A stretch of 64,000 bases of DNA, taken from Cephalotus follicularis. Taxonomy: Eukaryota > Streptophyta > Magnoliopsida > Oxalidales > Cephalotaceae. The translations under genes and the position numbers were made by a program. Location of the stretch: NCBI GenBank assembly GCA_001972305.1, contig BDDD01003334.1:62001-126000 (forward strand), in the 5' to 3' direction. The notes beneath the pieces were generated by a model. That model saw only the letters and a program-made list of their open reading frames with translations, did no database searches and was not told the DNA's origin. Positions 23,051 through 34,088 of the stretch are shown here, in pieces (position 1 is the stretch's first letter; each line of letters begins with the position of its first letter).

Positions 23051-23780
23051 TGAAATTACGGAAAAATAGTTTTTCTAAATAACCCAATTAATTTTCTATG
23101 ATTATAAAAGCATATTTGTCAAGATTATTAGTTTGATTGAATGTGATTGAATATGCATGATGGTCTGGCTATGGACTTGGCCTAGTTTGTCTTATTTTAT
23201 TCAAGTGTTGAATGTATGTTTTTAATTTTCATAATTTTTGAGTTGTAATATTTTTGAGACTTGCATGTCTCTCTTATTTTGTATCTATAATTCATCTTCA
23301 CCTCCTTGTAACTCCCCTTGATTCATTTCAAGGTTTTTGTGGTTTATAGTTGGTTTATGTAATTGAAGAGCGAGAGTCGCAGTGGATGCAAGATTTAGAA
23401 GAATGAAGATATTACAAGAGCCATGCATGTATGGGAGCGAATGTATGATTGTAATAACATACCTAGGAATGAGACCAGCAGCTTGTTTAAGAGTCGAACA
23501 AGTTGTAGTAGAAAAGTCCATAACCTTCCATTAGTTTATAGTATGTATGTGATGCATGTCCAAATTTTTCTCTAGAGGTTCCAACGGCCTCTCCATAATA
23601 TGCCATCTACCTGTAATTTGATTAATAACGGGACGGCTAATAATAATAATAATAAGAGTTATATTATTATTCCTCAATTATACCATGATATCAAGTTCAA
23701 GCGAAACGGGCACAAGAGAGTGTTCGGTCGTTGGCTTTTGCCATTGCAACTAATATAGATGCTCTTGGAAATTGTGAGTG
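23051..23780 (+). other. Copia leader spacer without recognisable gene
   Basis: Continues the untranslated leader between the palindrome array and the TTTTGGCCCC repeats. It holds a run of AAT trinucleotides near 23637-23670 and no convincing reading frame on either strand. Confidence 0.6.
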
Positions 23781-24090
23781 TTTTGGCCCCGGTCAAGGCT
23801 TACCCTTTTTGAGAACATCTATATCAATTGAACATGAGATGTACATGCATATGAATTGTGAATGTGATTGTTTTGGCCCCCGTCAAGATTTACGTTCATT
23901 AATTCATCGTGTGTCTAATGGTAGGTTAAACTTGACTAGAGTACATATGATGTTTTGGCTCCCATCAAGGTCATGTGTAGACTAGAGGCAAAATCGATGA
24001 TCGGGAATCATGCTATTGTATGGTTGGCAAGAGTTTGCCTAACTAAAAGATTCAATATGGCGTTTTGGCCCTAGTCAAGGTTATATTGAA
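23781..24090 (+). repeat. Four diverged leader repeats, TTTTGGCCCC-GTCAAGG
   Basis: The word TTTTGGCYCC followed by RTCAAGG occurs at 23781, 23871, 23953 and 24063, with spacings of 90, 82 and 110 bp. The intervening sequence is loosely similar. The short open frame over it is explained by the repeats and is not a gene. Confidence 0.75.
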
Positions 24091-24313
24091 TATATTGTAG
24101 GACACTGATCCCCACTCGGAAATGAGATCCATGAGACTTGGATTGTTATTTCTTGTCTCCCATAATATTTGAGGGTTATGGTATTCGCATAAAATAGTGG
24201 GAGCCTTAGAGAAAAAAACACCTCAAAGATTAAAGACCAAATCTTTATGGTTATAAACAACTAAATTGAATTTATCTGATTATTGTCTTTATTTTATATC
24301 TACAGACATCGCA

Positions 24314-25272
24314 ATGACAAACCCACTCACTGTAATTCTTGAGAAGAATCAGTTAACAAGTCCAAATTATGTGGACTGGCTACGGAATGTCAAAATAGTT
24401 TTGAATTTTGAGAATATAGATTATGTCCTACAGGCCCCTATGCCAGCACTGCCTGCTGAAGATACCTCAACCGAAGATCATGCCATTTATAAGAAATGGG
24501 TGGCTAATGAAAAGAGAGTTAGAAGCTACCTAATGGCATCGATGAGCAATTCCTTACAAGTCCAGCATGAATCTGTGTGAGACTCAAGGGAAACTCTCGT
24601 ACATCTCCGCGAGTTATACAGAGAGACTAGTAGGAATGCTCGGTTCCAGCTCACTGCTGAGCTGTATGGCACTAAAATGGTTGAAGGATCTTATGTTCTG
24701 ATCAAGTGCTTAAGATGATCAATGCGATTGAATGTCTAGCTGCTCTTGGCATCATTAAGGATGCTGAATTAAGCATAGATCTGATCCTTCATTTGCGTCC
24801 ACCTTCCTTCTCTAGTTTCATTACCAATTTTAACAGGAATAGGATATCAAGTACTATGGCTGAACTTCTAAACATGCTGAGGGAAGCTGAAGTGAACATG
24901 AATAAGGGCAAGACACCAGTCATGATGGTAGGGCAGTCCTGTAGGCCCAAGAGGAAGGGCAAGTCCAACCTTGAGAATGGCAAGACTAAAAATGGGACGA
25001 TACCACCACAACTAGCATCTTTCAAACCAGGGAGAGCCAGACCACCTAATCAAACAAACCAGCAAGCTGTTGCTGCACCAGACACTATTGCAAGAGTTGC
25101 ACCTGCTGAGGAGTCTGCCTCAAAAGCTTCTGCTAAGGGATCGTGCTTCCACTGTGGGAAGCCAAGACATTGGAAAAGGAACTGCGTGACATTCCTTAGA
25201 TCAATTGGCAAAGGTATGCCCTCTTTCTCTTATATAAAGGTGAATATGAATATTTCTAATTCATCTTCCTAG
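24314..25272 (+). pseudogene. Copia gag (stop and frameshift)
   Basis: Gag of a Ty1/copia element, starting at ATG 24314 (MTNPLTVILEKNQLTSPNY), with the YVDWLRNVKIVLNFENIDYVL segment typical of plant copia Gag (UBN2-like region). A TGA at 24578 interrupts it, the frame is disturbed between 24580 and 24706, and it resumes from 24706. A basic linker leads to a single CCHC zinc knuckle near 25144-25185, CFHCGKPRHWKRNC. The C-terminus runs to 25272, where protease begins in another frame. Not functional. Confidence 0.88.
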
Positions 25273-26436
25273 ATTTTAGACAGCGGATGTGGTACTCACA
25301 TATGTTCTAATTTACAGGCCCTCACGGATAGAAGAAACCTTGAGAAGGGTCAGGGAGATCTACGGCTTGCGGATGGTTCCATTAGTGAAGCCATAGCTAT
25401 AGGATCAGTTTATATTTTGTTGCCTTCGGGCCAGAGTTTAGAACTCAAGCATTGTGTTTATTCGCCTCGCATTTTGCGTAATATTATTTCTATTCCAGCA
25501 TTAGAGGTTGAAGGTTTTCATATTATTTTTAAAGACAAGTGTTGTTCTATTTTATTCAATAATATGATTTATGCAAAATGTTTCCTTCATGATGGATTAT
25601 ATATATTGAGTAAACATCATACTGTTTTCAATATGCAAAAAGACAATAAAAGAAAGAGAGATAAAGTTAATCAATCTTAGCTATGGTATTGCAGACTTGG
25701 TCATATATGTGAGAAAAGAGTCTGCAGGTTGATCTCGGATGGATATTTTGATTTTTCAATGTATCAACCACTTCCAACCTGTGAACCCTGTCTTAAAGGT
25801 AAAATGACCAAATCTCCCTTCACGGGGAAAGGGGAAAGGTCCCCAGAACTGCTAGGTCTAGTACATACTGATGTATGTGGACCAATGGTAGTTGATGCCA
25901 GAGGTGGATATTCCTACTTCATAACCTTTATGGATGATCATTCTCGTTTCAGTTATTTGTACCTTTCAATGAATTCAGACTGGTAAAAGTTTGAAGACTC
26001 TTCGATCAGATCGAGGTGGTCAGTATCTCTCCACCGACTTTCTAACTTATCTTAGAGATAATGGGATTGTCTCTCAGTAGACCCCTCCGGGAACACCACA
26101 AAAAATTGGTGTGTCTGAAAGGAGAAATCATACCTTGCTTGACATGGTGCGTAGCATGATCAGTGATGCTGGACTTCCACTGTCTTTCTGGGGTTATGCT
26201 TTAGAGACTGTTGTTCTCCTATTGAACAAGACTCCAACGAAATCTACTCCTAAGACTCCATATGAGATATGGAATGGGAAGAAACCCAATCTTAGTTAGC
26301 TAAGAATATGGGGCTTCCCTGCATATGTTAAGCAGGCAGCAACAGATAAATTCGAATATAGGTCCATCAAATGTAAACTTGTGGGATATATTAAAGAGAC
26401 ACGAGGATATTACTTCTATTACCCACCTAACAACAA
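25273..26436 (+). pseudogene. Copia protease and integrase (decayed)
   Basis: Protease with ILDSGCGTHICSN at 25274 (D-S-G active site) and LADGS. Next is the GAG-pre-integrase region (LWYCRLGHI, CEPCLKGKMTKSPF) and an integrase core with VHTDVCGPM and FITFMDDHSRFSYLYL. A deletion or frameshift follows near 25980, then RSDRGGQYLST in another frame, then the ERRNHTLLDMVRSMI segment with the catalytic Glu region and FWGYALETVVLLLNKTP. In-frame stops are at 25678, 26080 and 26297. The protease-integrase-RT order is the copia order. Confidence 0.88.
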
Positions 26437-27517
26437 GTGTTTGTTGCCAGGCATGCTAGTTTTCTTGAGAAGGACTTCCTGTTGGAAGACAGTAGTGGGT
26501 GTATGATAGAGCTAGATGAACGATCTAAAAAACCACAAGTTCAGGACCTGGCCAATCCTGTTCAAATTGATGTTCCTGAAATGTCAACTACCACAGATAC
26601 ACAACCTCTGCGTAGATCTACCCGATTACCCAGGGAACCTGAGAGATACTATGGTAGTTTTCTCATTGAAGTTACCCAAGAGGTAAATTTCATGAATTAT
26701 GATCCGGTAAGCTACAAAGAAGCCATATGCTATATGGACTCGGAGAAGTGGCTTGATGCCATGAATTCTGAAATGGAGTCCACGCACTCTAATCAAGTTT
26801 AGAATCCTGTGGATGCACCCGAAGGGGTTAAACCCTTAGGTTGCAAATGGATTTTCAAAAGGAATATTGGAGATGATGGAAAGGTGAAAACCTTCAAAGC
26901 TAGGTGCATAACCAAAGGTTACAACAAACGGGAAGGGATTGATTATGAGGAAACTTTCTCTCTCGCAGCCATGCTTAAATCTATTCAGATTTTACTTGCT
27001 ATAGCTACACATTTTGACTATGAGATATGGAAAATGGATGTGAAAACTGCTTTTCTCAATGGAAACATTGATGAAGACATATATATGACTTAACCTGAGG
27101 GTTTCATATCCATTGGTGATGACCATAAAGTGTGCAAGCTTCAAAAGTCCATTTATGGACAGAAGCAAGCTTCGAGAAGTTGGAACATCCGATTCGATGA
27201 GACAATCAAAGAGTTTGATTTCATTAAGAATCGAGATTAACCATGTGTGTATAAAAAGGTTAGTGGGAGCTCAGTGACTTTTCTAGTTTTGTACGTTGAC
27301 GACATACTCCTTATAGGAAATGATGCGATCATGTTGTCGAACATAAAGGCTTGGTTATCTACAGTTTTCTCCATGAAAGACTTGGGAGAAGCTTTCTATA
27401 TCCTGGGATTAAAAGTCTATAGAGATAGATAAAAAAGGATGATAGGGTTATCCCAGTCTTTGTACATTGACAGGGTGCTTAAGCGTTTTAACATGGAAAA
27501 TTCCAAGAGAGGTTACC
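26437..27517 (+). pseudogene. Copia reverse transcriptase, interrupted by element B
   Basis: Begins with the linker ahead of RT (RRSTRLPREPERYYG) and the RT entry SEKWLDAMNSEM. The polymerase part has GCKWIFKRN, KARCITKGYNKREGIDYEET, WKMDVKTAFLNGNIDEDIYM and the catalytic box LYVDDILLIGN. Stops near 26800, 27091, 27238 and 27430 are single-base changes. The sequence stops at 27517 in the segment FNMENSKRG, where the TTACC target of element B lies, and the homologous continuation reappears at 55716. The catalytic YVDD is intact, but the gene is dead through stops. Confidence 0.9.
27513..27517. other. Target-site duplication of element B (TTACC), left copy
   Basis: TTACC at 27513-27517 is repeated at 55716-55720 directly after the 3' LTR, and the copia pol continues there. 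Confidence 0.9.
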
Positions 27518-27710
27518 TATAACGCCCAGGATTTTCATATGTTGTAATTTCACAATGTAAATGTACTTTCATTGTGGAATTAATAAAAAGGATGGATTTT
27601 TCGAATTTGATGATGTTTTCCTAACTCTAGTAATGTTGATTTTGGGGGAAAGAATGCTAATGAATTGTTAATATTGCAAATCTAGTCAAACAGTACAGTT
27701 TTGGAGGCTA

Positions 27711-27865
27711 CGCGCCGACGCTTCGAGCGAAGCGTCGACGCCTAAGAATTTAAAACGCACACTTAAGTAAGAAAGGCACTTGAGTGTCGACGTGAGATAG
27801 AGCATCAATGCCATAACGTGTGATGTCCAAAGAGTCGACGCTTTCTTGAAAACGGCGACGCTTTG
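27711..27865. repeat. First GCGTCGACGC array of element B LTR
   Basis: Words GCGCCGACGCTTCG, AAGCGTCGACGCCTAAG, GTGTCGACGTG, GAGTCGACGCTTT and GGCGACGCTTT, 193-347 bp from the LTR start. The 3' LTR copy at 53179-53333 keeps the same spacing, with several C-to-T and G-to-A changes. Confidence 0.85.
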
Positions 27866-28759
27866 AGGCGAATAGCGGGCACGTTCCTCAGCTTACAGAG
27901 TAAGGTGCCAATGGAGTATTTTGAGGTCTCTTGCAGACACTTTAGGACATGAGTTGGGACGTGTTGAGCATGCAATGCAGCTCCCTGAACCTGCAATATC
28001 TGAGTTGTGAGAATTGAGTGACACTTGGATATGCATGCAATAAATGAAAGGGGGAGGAAGGACATGTGTGCATTCAGATGTTGGATTGAGTGAAGGAGGC
28101 ATAGTCTGACTTAAGACTGAGACAAATGCAGAAAAAGGAACCTAAGGGAATGCATGCAAGAGAGGGTGAAGTGTTCAAAACACTGTGGCCCACAACCTTC
28201 AAGAAAGAAAGAAGAAAAGAACAAAGTAGGGGGGAGAAAGAGAAGGGAACTATCTGCATAAATGCACCTTCTCCTTCACTTCCCTCTACCGCTTTACCTA
28301 TGAAGAGAGAAAAGGAGAAACACAGTAAGAAATAAAGTAAACAGAAAGTGGGAGAGAGAAAGCTTAAACTCCATTGTTGAGCAAGGGAGAACTTGGAGCT
28401 TGCACATCAACTGCTGGGACGAACCAGGGAACTTCAGGCCGTACCTGGGAGCTCCAAATGACTGGTTGGATACTAAAAGATGTGGAATTTTGGCTTCTAA
28501 CTTGAGGCCAGAGGTAGGGGAAGCCATAATTGTATTTTGGGTCCAATAATTGCTGTTTTGTCCAGTAATGTTTTGCATAGATTGTATGGTTTGATAGACT
28601 ATATTTGGTCAAGGAAATGTTGCTATGTTATACTAGATATGTAATGTGATATTGCATGCCCATTTTCTAGGCTTTTTACATGTTGGATTGCATGTTACTG
28701 TTATGGGAATGTCACTGATTGCTCATGTCATGAGATAGAAGACGACCCCTGCTTGAAAC

Positions 28760-28950
28760 CGTCGACGCCTTGGGTAAGCGTCGACGCTTAATACTGTGAA
28801 CTGTGTTTTATATTTTGAATGCGTTGAAACGTCGACGTCTAAGGGAGAAATTATTGATGCCCAGACACTGAAAGCGCCGACGCTAAGGGATTAGACATCG
28901 ACGCTGAAGAGACATAAGCGGCGACGCCTAAGGAATAAACGCCGACGCTT
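28760..28950. repeat. Second GCGTCGACGC array of element B LTR
   Basis: At least seven words: CCGTCGACGCC, AAGCGTCGACGCTTA, AACGTCGACGTC, AGCGCCGACGCT, CATCGACGCT, GGCGACGCC and CGCCGACGCTTT, 1242-1433 bp from the LTR start. The 3' LTR copy is at about 54224-54420. Confidence 0.85.
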
Positions 28951-30251
28951 TGGAGTCCTATTTGGAAAGTTTTTACGGTTTTGCTACCCGACGAACCCGT
29001 TTTCACTTAGGATGCATTAGAGCATTTGTATGCATTGCATATGCATTAATTAATGTCTGTTCTTGACAGTTTATAAATTGATTATGATTTCTAAGTATCG
29101 TTACTTTAGAAATGCTTATATAAGTTGAAAACTGCTATGTTGAACACGAAAATATAAGATGAATGTTATTATATTTTCGAACACACTGGGAAGCAATATC
29201 CGCTTACTGAAACTGTTTAAAAGTATTTTCTACTACTGAAAATGTATATTTCAAATGTTCGTGATCTTCGAAAACATTTTGAAATGAACTGCCTGTTGTC
29301 GATCTAAACGATCACCTTTGTACTGTTTACTGTTTCATTCACTGTTTGCTCTGTGAATTTATTCTGGTTGTGCTTGAACCACTAGTTGCATGGCGGAGGC
29401 TGCCAGCGCCAGCTAGTGGTAGGGTTGACCTAGGGGCCAGGAGTTGGCTGGGTGACTCACTGTACTGTACTGTTGCCTCGCTTAGTTACCTGGAGTAGGG
29501 ACCGAAGTGGGAGTGTAGCGTGGGGCTAGGACTTGGCGGTGTTACATATACTGCCTGACTGTCGTGGTCCTTTATGGACATACTGTACTGCCTGTTGGTC
29601 CTTTCGGACATTACTGTGACTATGGACGTGACCCTGGCCGGATCAATACTGTACTGTTATTGTTTACATATATTTTCTTATATATGTACTCGATGTTATT
29701 TTACTGTACTGCAATATATATATATTTTTTCCATATATATATATAAACTGGTATTTCCTGCACTGCATCATTTATGCATACATGACATGCATTTATTGTT
29801 GATCCCGAGCTACTTTTATGACTTATCCGAGTGAGGACAAAGGCTAACCCCCTACTTTATAGATTGATGCAGTGGACTGGTTGGACTGGCATGGGCGAAG
29901 AACAAGATGTTATGTTGTTTTGTTCTTTGTTTTACGTTTCCCCTGTTTTGTAATAAGCCTGATTTTTTTTAAGGACTGTTAGTGTACTGTACTTATGGTT
30001 TTGTTTATCGATGGATTTAATATTGTACTATGATCACGCTCTGTTTTGAGGGCTTTTAACAATAAAAGACTTGTTTTGAGTAGCGTGAAGTATGGGATGC
30101 ACCTTACGAGTTTGCAGCTTATGAGTTTAATGCTTCCGCAACTGATCTCTTGTTTAAAATTTAAATGTTACGGTATTTACATGACTGAATTTATGTGTTA
30201 ATTGCCTTTACCACTTTAATGTTGTCTTACCGAAACGGGGTGTGACAGGAG

Positions 30252-30263
30252 TGGTATCAGAGC
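30252..30263 (+). other. Primer-binding site of element B
   Basis: TGGTATCAGAGC, exact to the initiator tRNA-Met complement, 4 bases after the LTR end. Confidence 0.93.
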
Positions 30264-30359
30264 ATATTCCATATATGCTTAGCTAGGACACTTTCCTTGG
30301 CAATTAATGAATTGTTTTCCTAAAGTCGTGACTAACCATCAACCTTCTTATAGGAACCA

Positions 30360-31397
30360 ATGGACCGAAGGAGAACACGTGCTAGGGCTAGAGCTGTTGG
30401 AGCTAATGCCCTGGAGGAAGCGAACGTCCCGCAAGGAATGAATTTTGCCCATGATGACAGTGATCCGATGGCCCGAATTGTGGGCTATTTTCAGCAACAA
30501 ATGGCCTTTAATAGGGCTAATGCGGAGGAGATGCGCCAGTACTACGCGCAAGCTTGGCCGCAACATAGAGCTCCTGACCACTGCCCAGGAGAGGATAATA
30601 ACCAGTTTGGAAGGGACATTGAAAAGTTCATGAGGCTTAATCGACCCAGTTTCCGGGGGGAACTTGATGCTACTATTGCTGAGAGATGGCTGCAGGACTT
30701 GGAGAAAATCTTTGAAGTGATGGACTGTACTGACACTCAAAGGCTGAAGTTTGCAGTGTACCGCCTATGGGGTGAGGCCACTCATTGGTGGGAAATGGTC
30801 AAAGCAAAATGGGAATCACAGAGACTGGACATCACTTAGGACAGATTCCAGACGGAGTTCTTGGAGACTTATGTTCCGCGTATTGAGCAAGAGCGACAAG
30901 AGACGGAGCTCTTGGAGTTGTGACAGGGAGAGATGACTGTGGCTGAGTATCAAGAGAGATTCATGGAGCTGGCCAGACATTCACCTTATCTGGTAGCTAA
31001 TGAAGAGAAAAAGATTCGGAGATTCCTGAAAGGTCTGCGACCGGATCTTCGATCAAGAATTAGAGCTATGGAACTGGGGACTTTTGTGGAGGTTGCTCAG
31101 AAAGCAAGACTATTGGAGACAATATCCAGCGAAGACCGGGCTTAGAGAGCTCGCGCACAGCAGAGTAAATAGAGTCCTACACAGTCCCGACCAGCATCGT
31201 TGAAATGGCAAGATGGTGGTTCTCCGACGAAGTCATCTAAGAACAAGTCTCAACAGACAGCTTCACAGGGTACTCCCAGCCAAGGGAGTAATGCTAGATC
31301 CGGAGGTTGCTATTATTGTGGTCGTATAGGCCACCAATAGAAAGATTGCTGGAGGCTCAATGGCTGGTGCCTGAGGTGCGGGGCACCTGGTCACTTA
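30360..31397 (+). pseudogene. Element B gag (several stops)
   Basis: ATG at 30360 (MDRRRTRARARAVGANA) directly after a TTCTTATAG stretch that could be a splice acceptor. It shows the capsid landmarks ERWLQDLEKIFEVMDCTD and GLRPDLRSRIRAMELGTF and two nucleocapsid knuckles near 31308-31410, where C-to-T-type changes introduce a stop (H-Q to H-stop). Stops are at 30837 (a Trp codon in relatives), 30921, 31143 and nearby. It continues into the protease frame at 31398. Confidence 0.88.
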
Positions 31398-32300
31398 GTG
31401 AAGGACTGTCCGAAGAGTTCTACTACAGCGCCTACTGGGGCGGGGAGTAGTGGTGGTGCGACGGCGGGACCGTCACAGAGGAAGGACACCGGCAAGAGCA
31501 TCGCAAAAGGTAGAGTTTTTGTACTTGCTCAGACAGAGGTTCCAGAGTCGACTTCTGTTGTTGGAGGGACTCTGTACATATATTTTTTTTCTGCTAGAGT
31601 ATTGATGGATTCTGGAGCATCGCATTCTTTTATATCTTCACGTTTTGCATCTTGCCTAGATGTCGCCCCTGACTGCATGTCATACATACTTAATATGAGT
31701 ACACCGACCGGGGCTTCTATGTACACTGACTCGGTATATAGAGCCTGTGAGATGACTATGGCAGGCATTTCTTTTTATGCAGATTTGATAGTGCTGCCTA
31801 TCCGTGACTTCGATGTTATATTGGGGATGGATTGGCTATCAGCACACCGTGCTCGTATGGATTGTTACAATAAAACTGTGGATTTTTGTCTGCCCGATGG
31901 AACAACTTTTCAGTTCAAGGGAGACAAAGGGTTCTCGACACCGATCATATCCTTTATTCGAACATTGAGATACCTAGAGAAAGGATGCAAAGGGTACTTG
32001 GCTTATGTAATCGATCAGAGGAAAGAAAAGGGGTTGAGCCTGGAAGAGATTCCTGTGGTGTGTGAATTTCCGGATGTATTTCCTGATGACTTGGGATCTT
32101 TGCCACCGAAGAGGAATATGGAGTTCGTTATTGATCTTGTTCCTGGAACAGCTCCTAATTCTAAAGCACCATATAGAATGGCCCCTGCAGAATTGAGGGA
32201 ACTGAAATTGCAGTTACAAGATCTGATCGATAAGTTTGACCTAGTGTTTCTCCGTGGGGTGCGCCTGTACTGTTTGTCAAGAAGAAGGATTGGTCGATGA
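31398..32300 (+). pseudogene. Element B protease and RT entry
   Basis: Open frame of 300 codons. It begins in the second zinc knuckle region (KDCPKSS), then a Gly/Ala-rich linker, then protease VLMDSGASHSFISSRF and ILGMDWLSAHR, then the pol linker [14 protein letters not shown] and [13 protein letters not shown]. After LIDK about 32235 the frame is lost through a small deletion in the segment leading to RT, so the ORF ends in unrelated residues at 32300 and RT proper is read in another frame from 32297. Confidence 0.88.
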
Positions 32301-33586
32301 GGCTCTGCATCGACTACAGAATGCTGAACAAGGCAACTATCAAGAACAAGTATCCTTTACCCCATATCGAGGAATTGTTTGACCAGTTGCAAGGATCAAG
32401 GGTGTTTTCCAAGCTCGACTTGAGGTCAGGTTATCACCAACTGAGAGTGAGGGAAGGAGACATTGAGAAGACTACCTTCCGGACACAGTATGGTCATTAC
32501 GAGTTCTTGGTGATGCCGTTTGGTGTTACCAATGCACCGACAGCTTTTATGTCATTGATGAATGACGTATTCTGACCATACTTGGACCAGTTTTTTGTGG
32601 TATTTATTTATGACATACGGGTATATTAAAGGAGTGAGGAGGAGCACACTCATCACCTGAGGCTAGTATTGCAAGTTCTCAGAGATCATCGGTTGTACGC
32701 CAAGTTCGGCAAGTGTGAATTATGGCTTGATCATGTGATCTTTCTCGGTCATATCATATCTGGGGAAGGCTTGACGGTGGATCCGTCAAAGACTGAAGTG
32801 GTACGAGACTGGCCACAACCGAAGAACGTGACGGAGGTGTGCAGTTTCCTTGGATTGGGTGGGTATTATAGGAGGTTCATCCAGAACTTTTCAAGGATAG
32901 CCGAGCCCTTGACTAGACTGGCCCAGAATAAGACCCCTTTTATCTGGGATGAAGGCTGTGAAGCTAGCTTACATGAACTGAAGGATCGGTTAATTTCCGC
33001 TCCTGTCTTGGCATTACCTGATGGTAATGAGGGCTTTGTGGTCTACAGTGATACATCAGGTGGGGGTTTGGGCTGTGTATTGATGCAGCGAGGCAAAGTG
33101 ATTGCATATGCCTCGAGGAAGCTAAAGCCGTATGAAGAAAACTACCCGACTCATGACCTCGAACTTGCAGCTATTATCTTCGCCCTTCGGAAGTGGAGGC
33201 ACTATCTTTATGGGGCACAGTTTGAGATCTTTACCGATCATAAGAGTTTGAGGTACCTGTTTCGTCAGGACACACTGAACATGAGACAGCGCAGGTGGGT
33301 AGAATTCTTTAATGATTATGATTGCAGTGTTCAGTACCACCCGGGGAAAGCGAATGTAGTCGCTGATGCCTTGAGCCGCAAGGCTATGGTTGCCAATGCG
33401 ATGGTGTCGCAATGGAAGATGTTAGAAGACTTCCAAGAGTGGTCTCCATTCAATCAGTCACCGGGAATCTTTGTGGCCGACATGCGAGTACAGACTGTGT
33501 TACTGGATCACATCAGGGATGCACAACCACACGATCCGGAGTTGCAACAAATCCGGGAGAACCTGGACTCGGAATCCAATTTTTGA
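32297..33586 (+). pseudogene. Element B reverse transcriptase and RNase H
   Basis: RT starts [20 protein letters not shown] with [14 protein letters not shown] Trp-to-TGA stop lies at 32574, and the catalytic box reads FIYD instead of FIDD (about 32610-32621), followed by a stop at 32626. From 32669 the RT thumb ([30 protein letters not shown]) and RNase H continue openly to 33586: [36 protein letters not shown]. The first RNase H motif reads SDTSG where relatives read SDASG. RT is dead by two independent changes. Confidence 0.9.
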
Positions 33587-33645
33587 GTACATGATGATGG
33601 TATTCTGAGATTTCGGGGACGCGTGTGTCTTCCGAATGAACCAGG

Positions 33646-34088
33646 TTGAAGAATGAGTTACTTCGCGGGGCTCATAAATCTCTGTACAGCATTCACCCTG
33701 GTAGCACAAAGATGTACCGGGAAATGAAGAAGAATTATTGGTGGCCTGGCGTGAAACGAGAGATCGCCGAGTATATGGCAAGGTGTTTGACTTGCCAGAC
33801 AGTTAAGGCCGAGCACCAGAGACCGGCAGGTTTGCTACAACCTTTACCAATTCCAGACTGGAAGTGGGAACATGCTACGATGGATTTTGTTTCGGGTTTT
33901 CCTCTGACTCGGGACCATTACAACGCCGTGTAGGTTATCGTGGATAGACTCACCAAATCAGCACACTTTCTGCCTACGCACGTTACCGATTCTGCAAGCA
34001 AGCTAGCTCGTTTGTATGTGAAGGAGATAGTCAAGCTACACGGTGTTCCAGTCAGCATCGGATGTGATAGAGATGCTATCTTCACTTC
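33646..34088 (+). pseudogene. Element B integrase, first part
   Basis: HHCC zinc region with AHKSLYSIHPGSTKMY and CLTCQTVKAEHQRP (all Cys and His present), then the core MDFVSGFPLTRD. A Trp-to-TAG change at 33931-33933 separates it from the [12 protein letters not shown] part. It ends at CDRDAIFTS, where ACTTC (34084-34088) is the target of D. The continuation is at 52102. Confidence 0.9.
34084..34088. other. Target-site duplication of element D (ACTTC), left copy
   Basis: ACTTC at 34084-34088 and 52102-52106. The integrase codons of B on either side become contiguous if D and one copy are disregarded. Confidence 0.92.

Larger units (their letters stand above)
22413..24305 (+). other. Candidate leader intron of the copia element
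   Basis: Donor GTGAGTAA at 22413 lies in the LTR (GTAAGTAA in the 3' LTR copy at 58028, an even better consensus). The acceptor is a T-rich tract ending ATATCTACAG at 24305, just 8 bases before the gag ATG at 24314, with a possible branch site CTGAT at 24276-24280. The 1.9-kb span contains the primer-binding site, the palindrome array and the leader repeats but no gag. No transcript evidence is available; the call rests on splice-site quality and placement. Confidence 0.5.
27518..30247 (+). repeat. 5' LTR of element B (2730 bp)
   Basis: Begins TATAACGCCC (TG decayed to TA) and ends GGGGTGTGACA. Palindrome arrays are at 27711-27865 and 28760-28950. A box at about 29823-29852 has the TTAGCC-GGCTAA hairpin (first arm mutated to TTATCC in this copy). 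AT microsatellites are at 29710-29746. TATATAAG near 29115 is a possible TATA box, unproven. Short frames inside the LTR are not genes. Confidence 0.92.

Noticed and set aside
23731..23985. 84-codon frame with repeated CFGPGQ-like residues
   Set aside because: The repetition comes from the non-coding TTTTGGCCCC leader repeats; no start context and no homology to Gag.
27785..27800. Palindromes considered as target sites or remnants of small DNA transposons
   Set aside because: No flanking duplications and the same relative positions in all LTR families, so they are part of the LTR.
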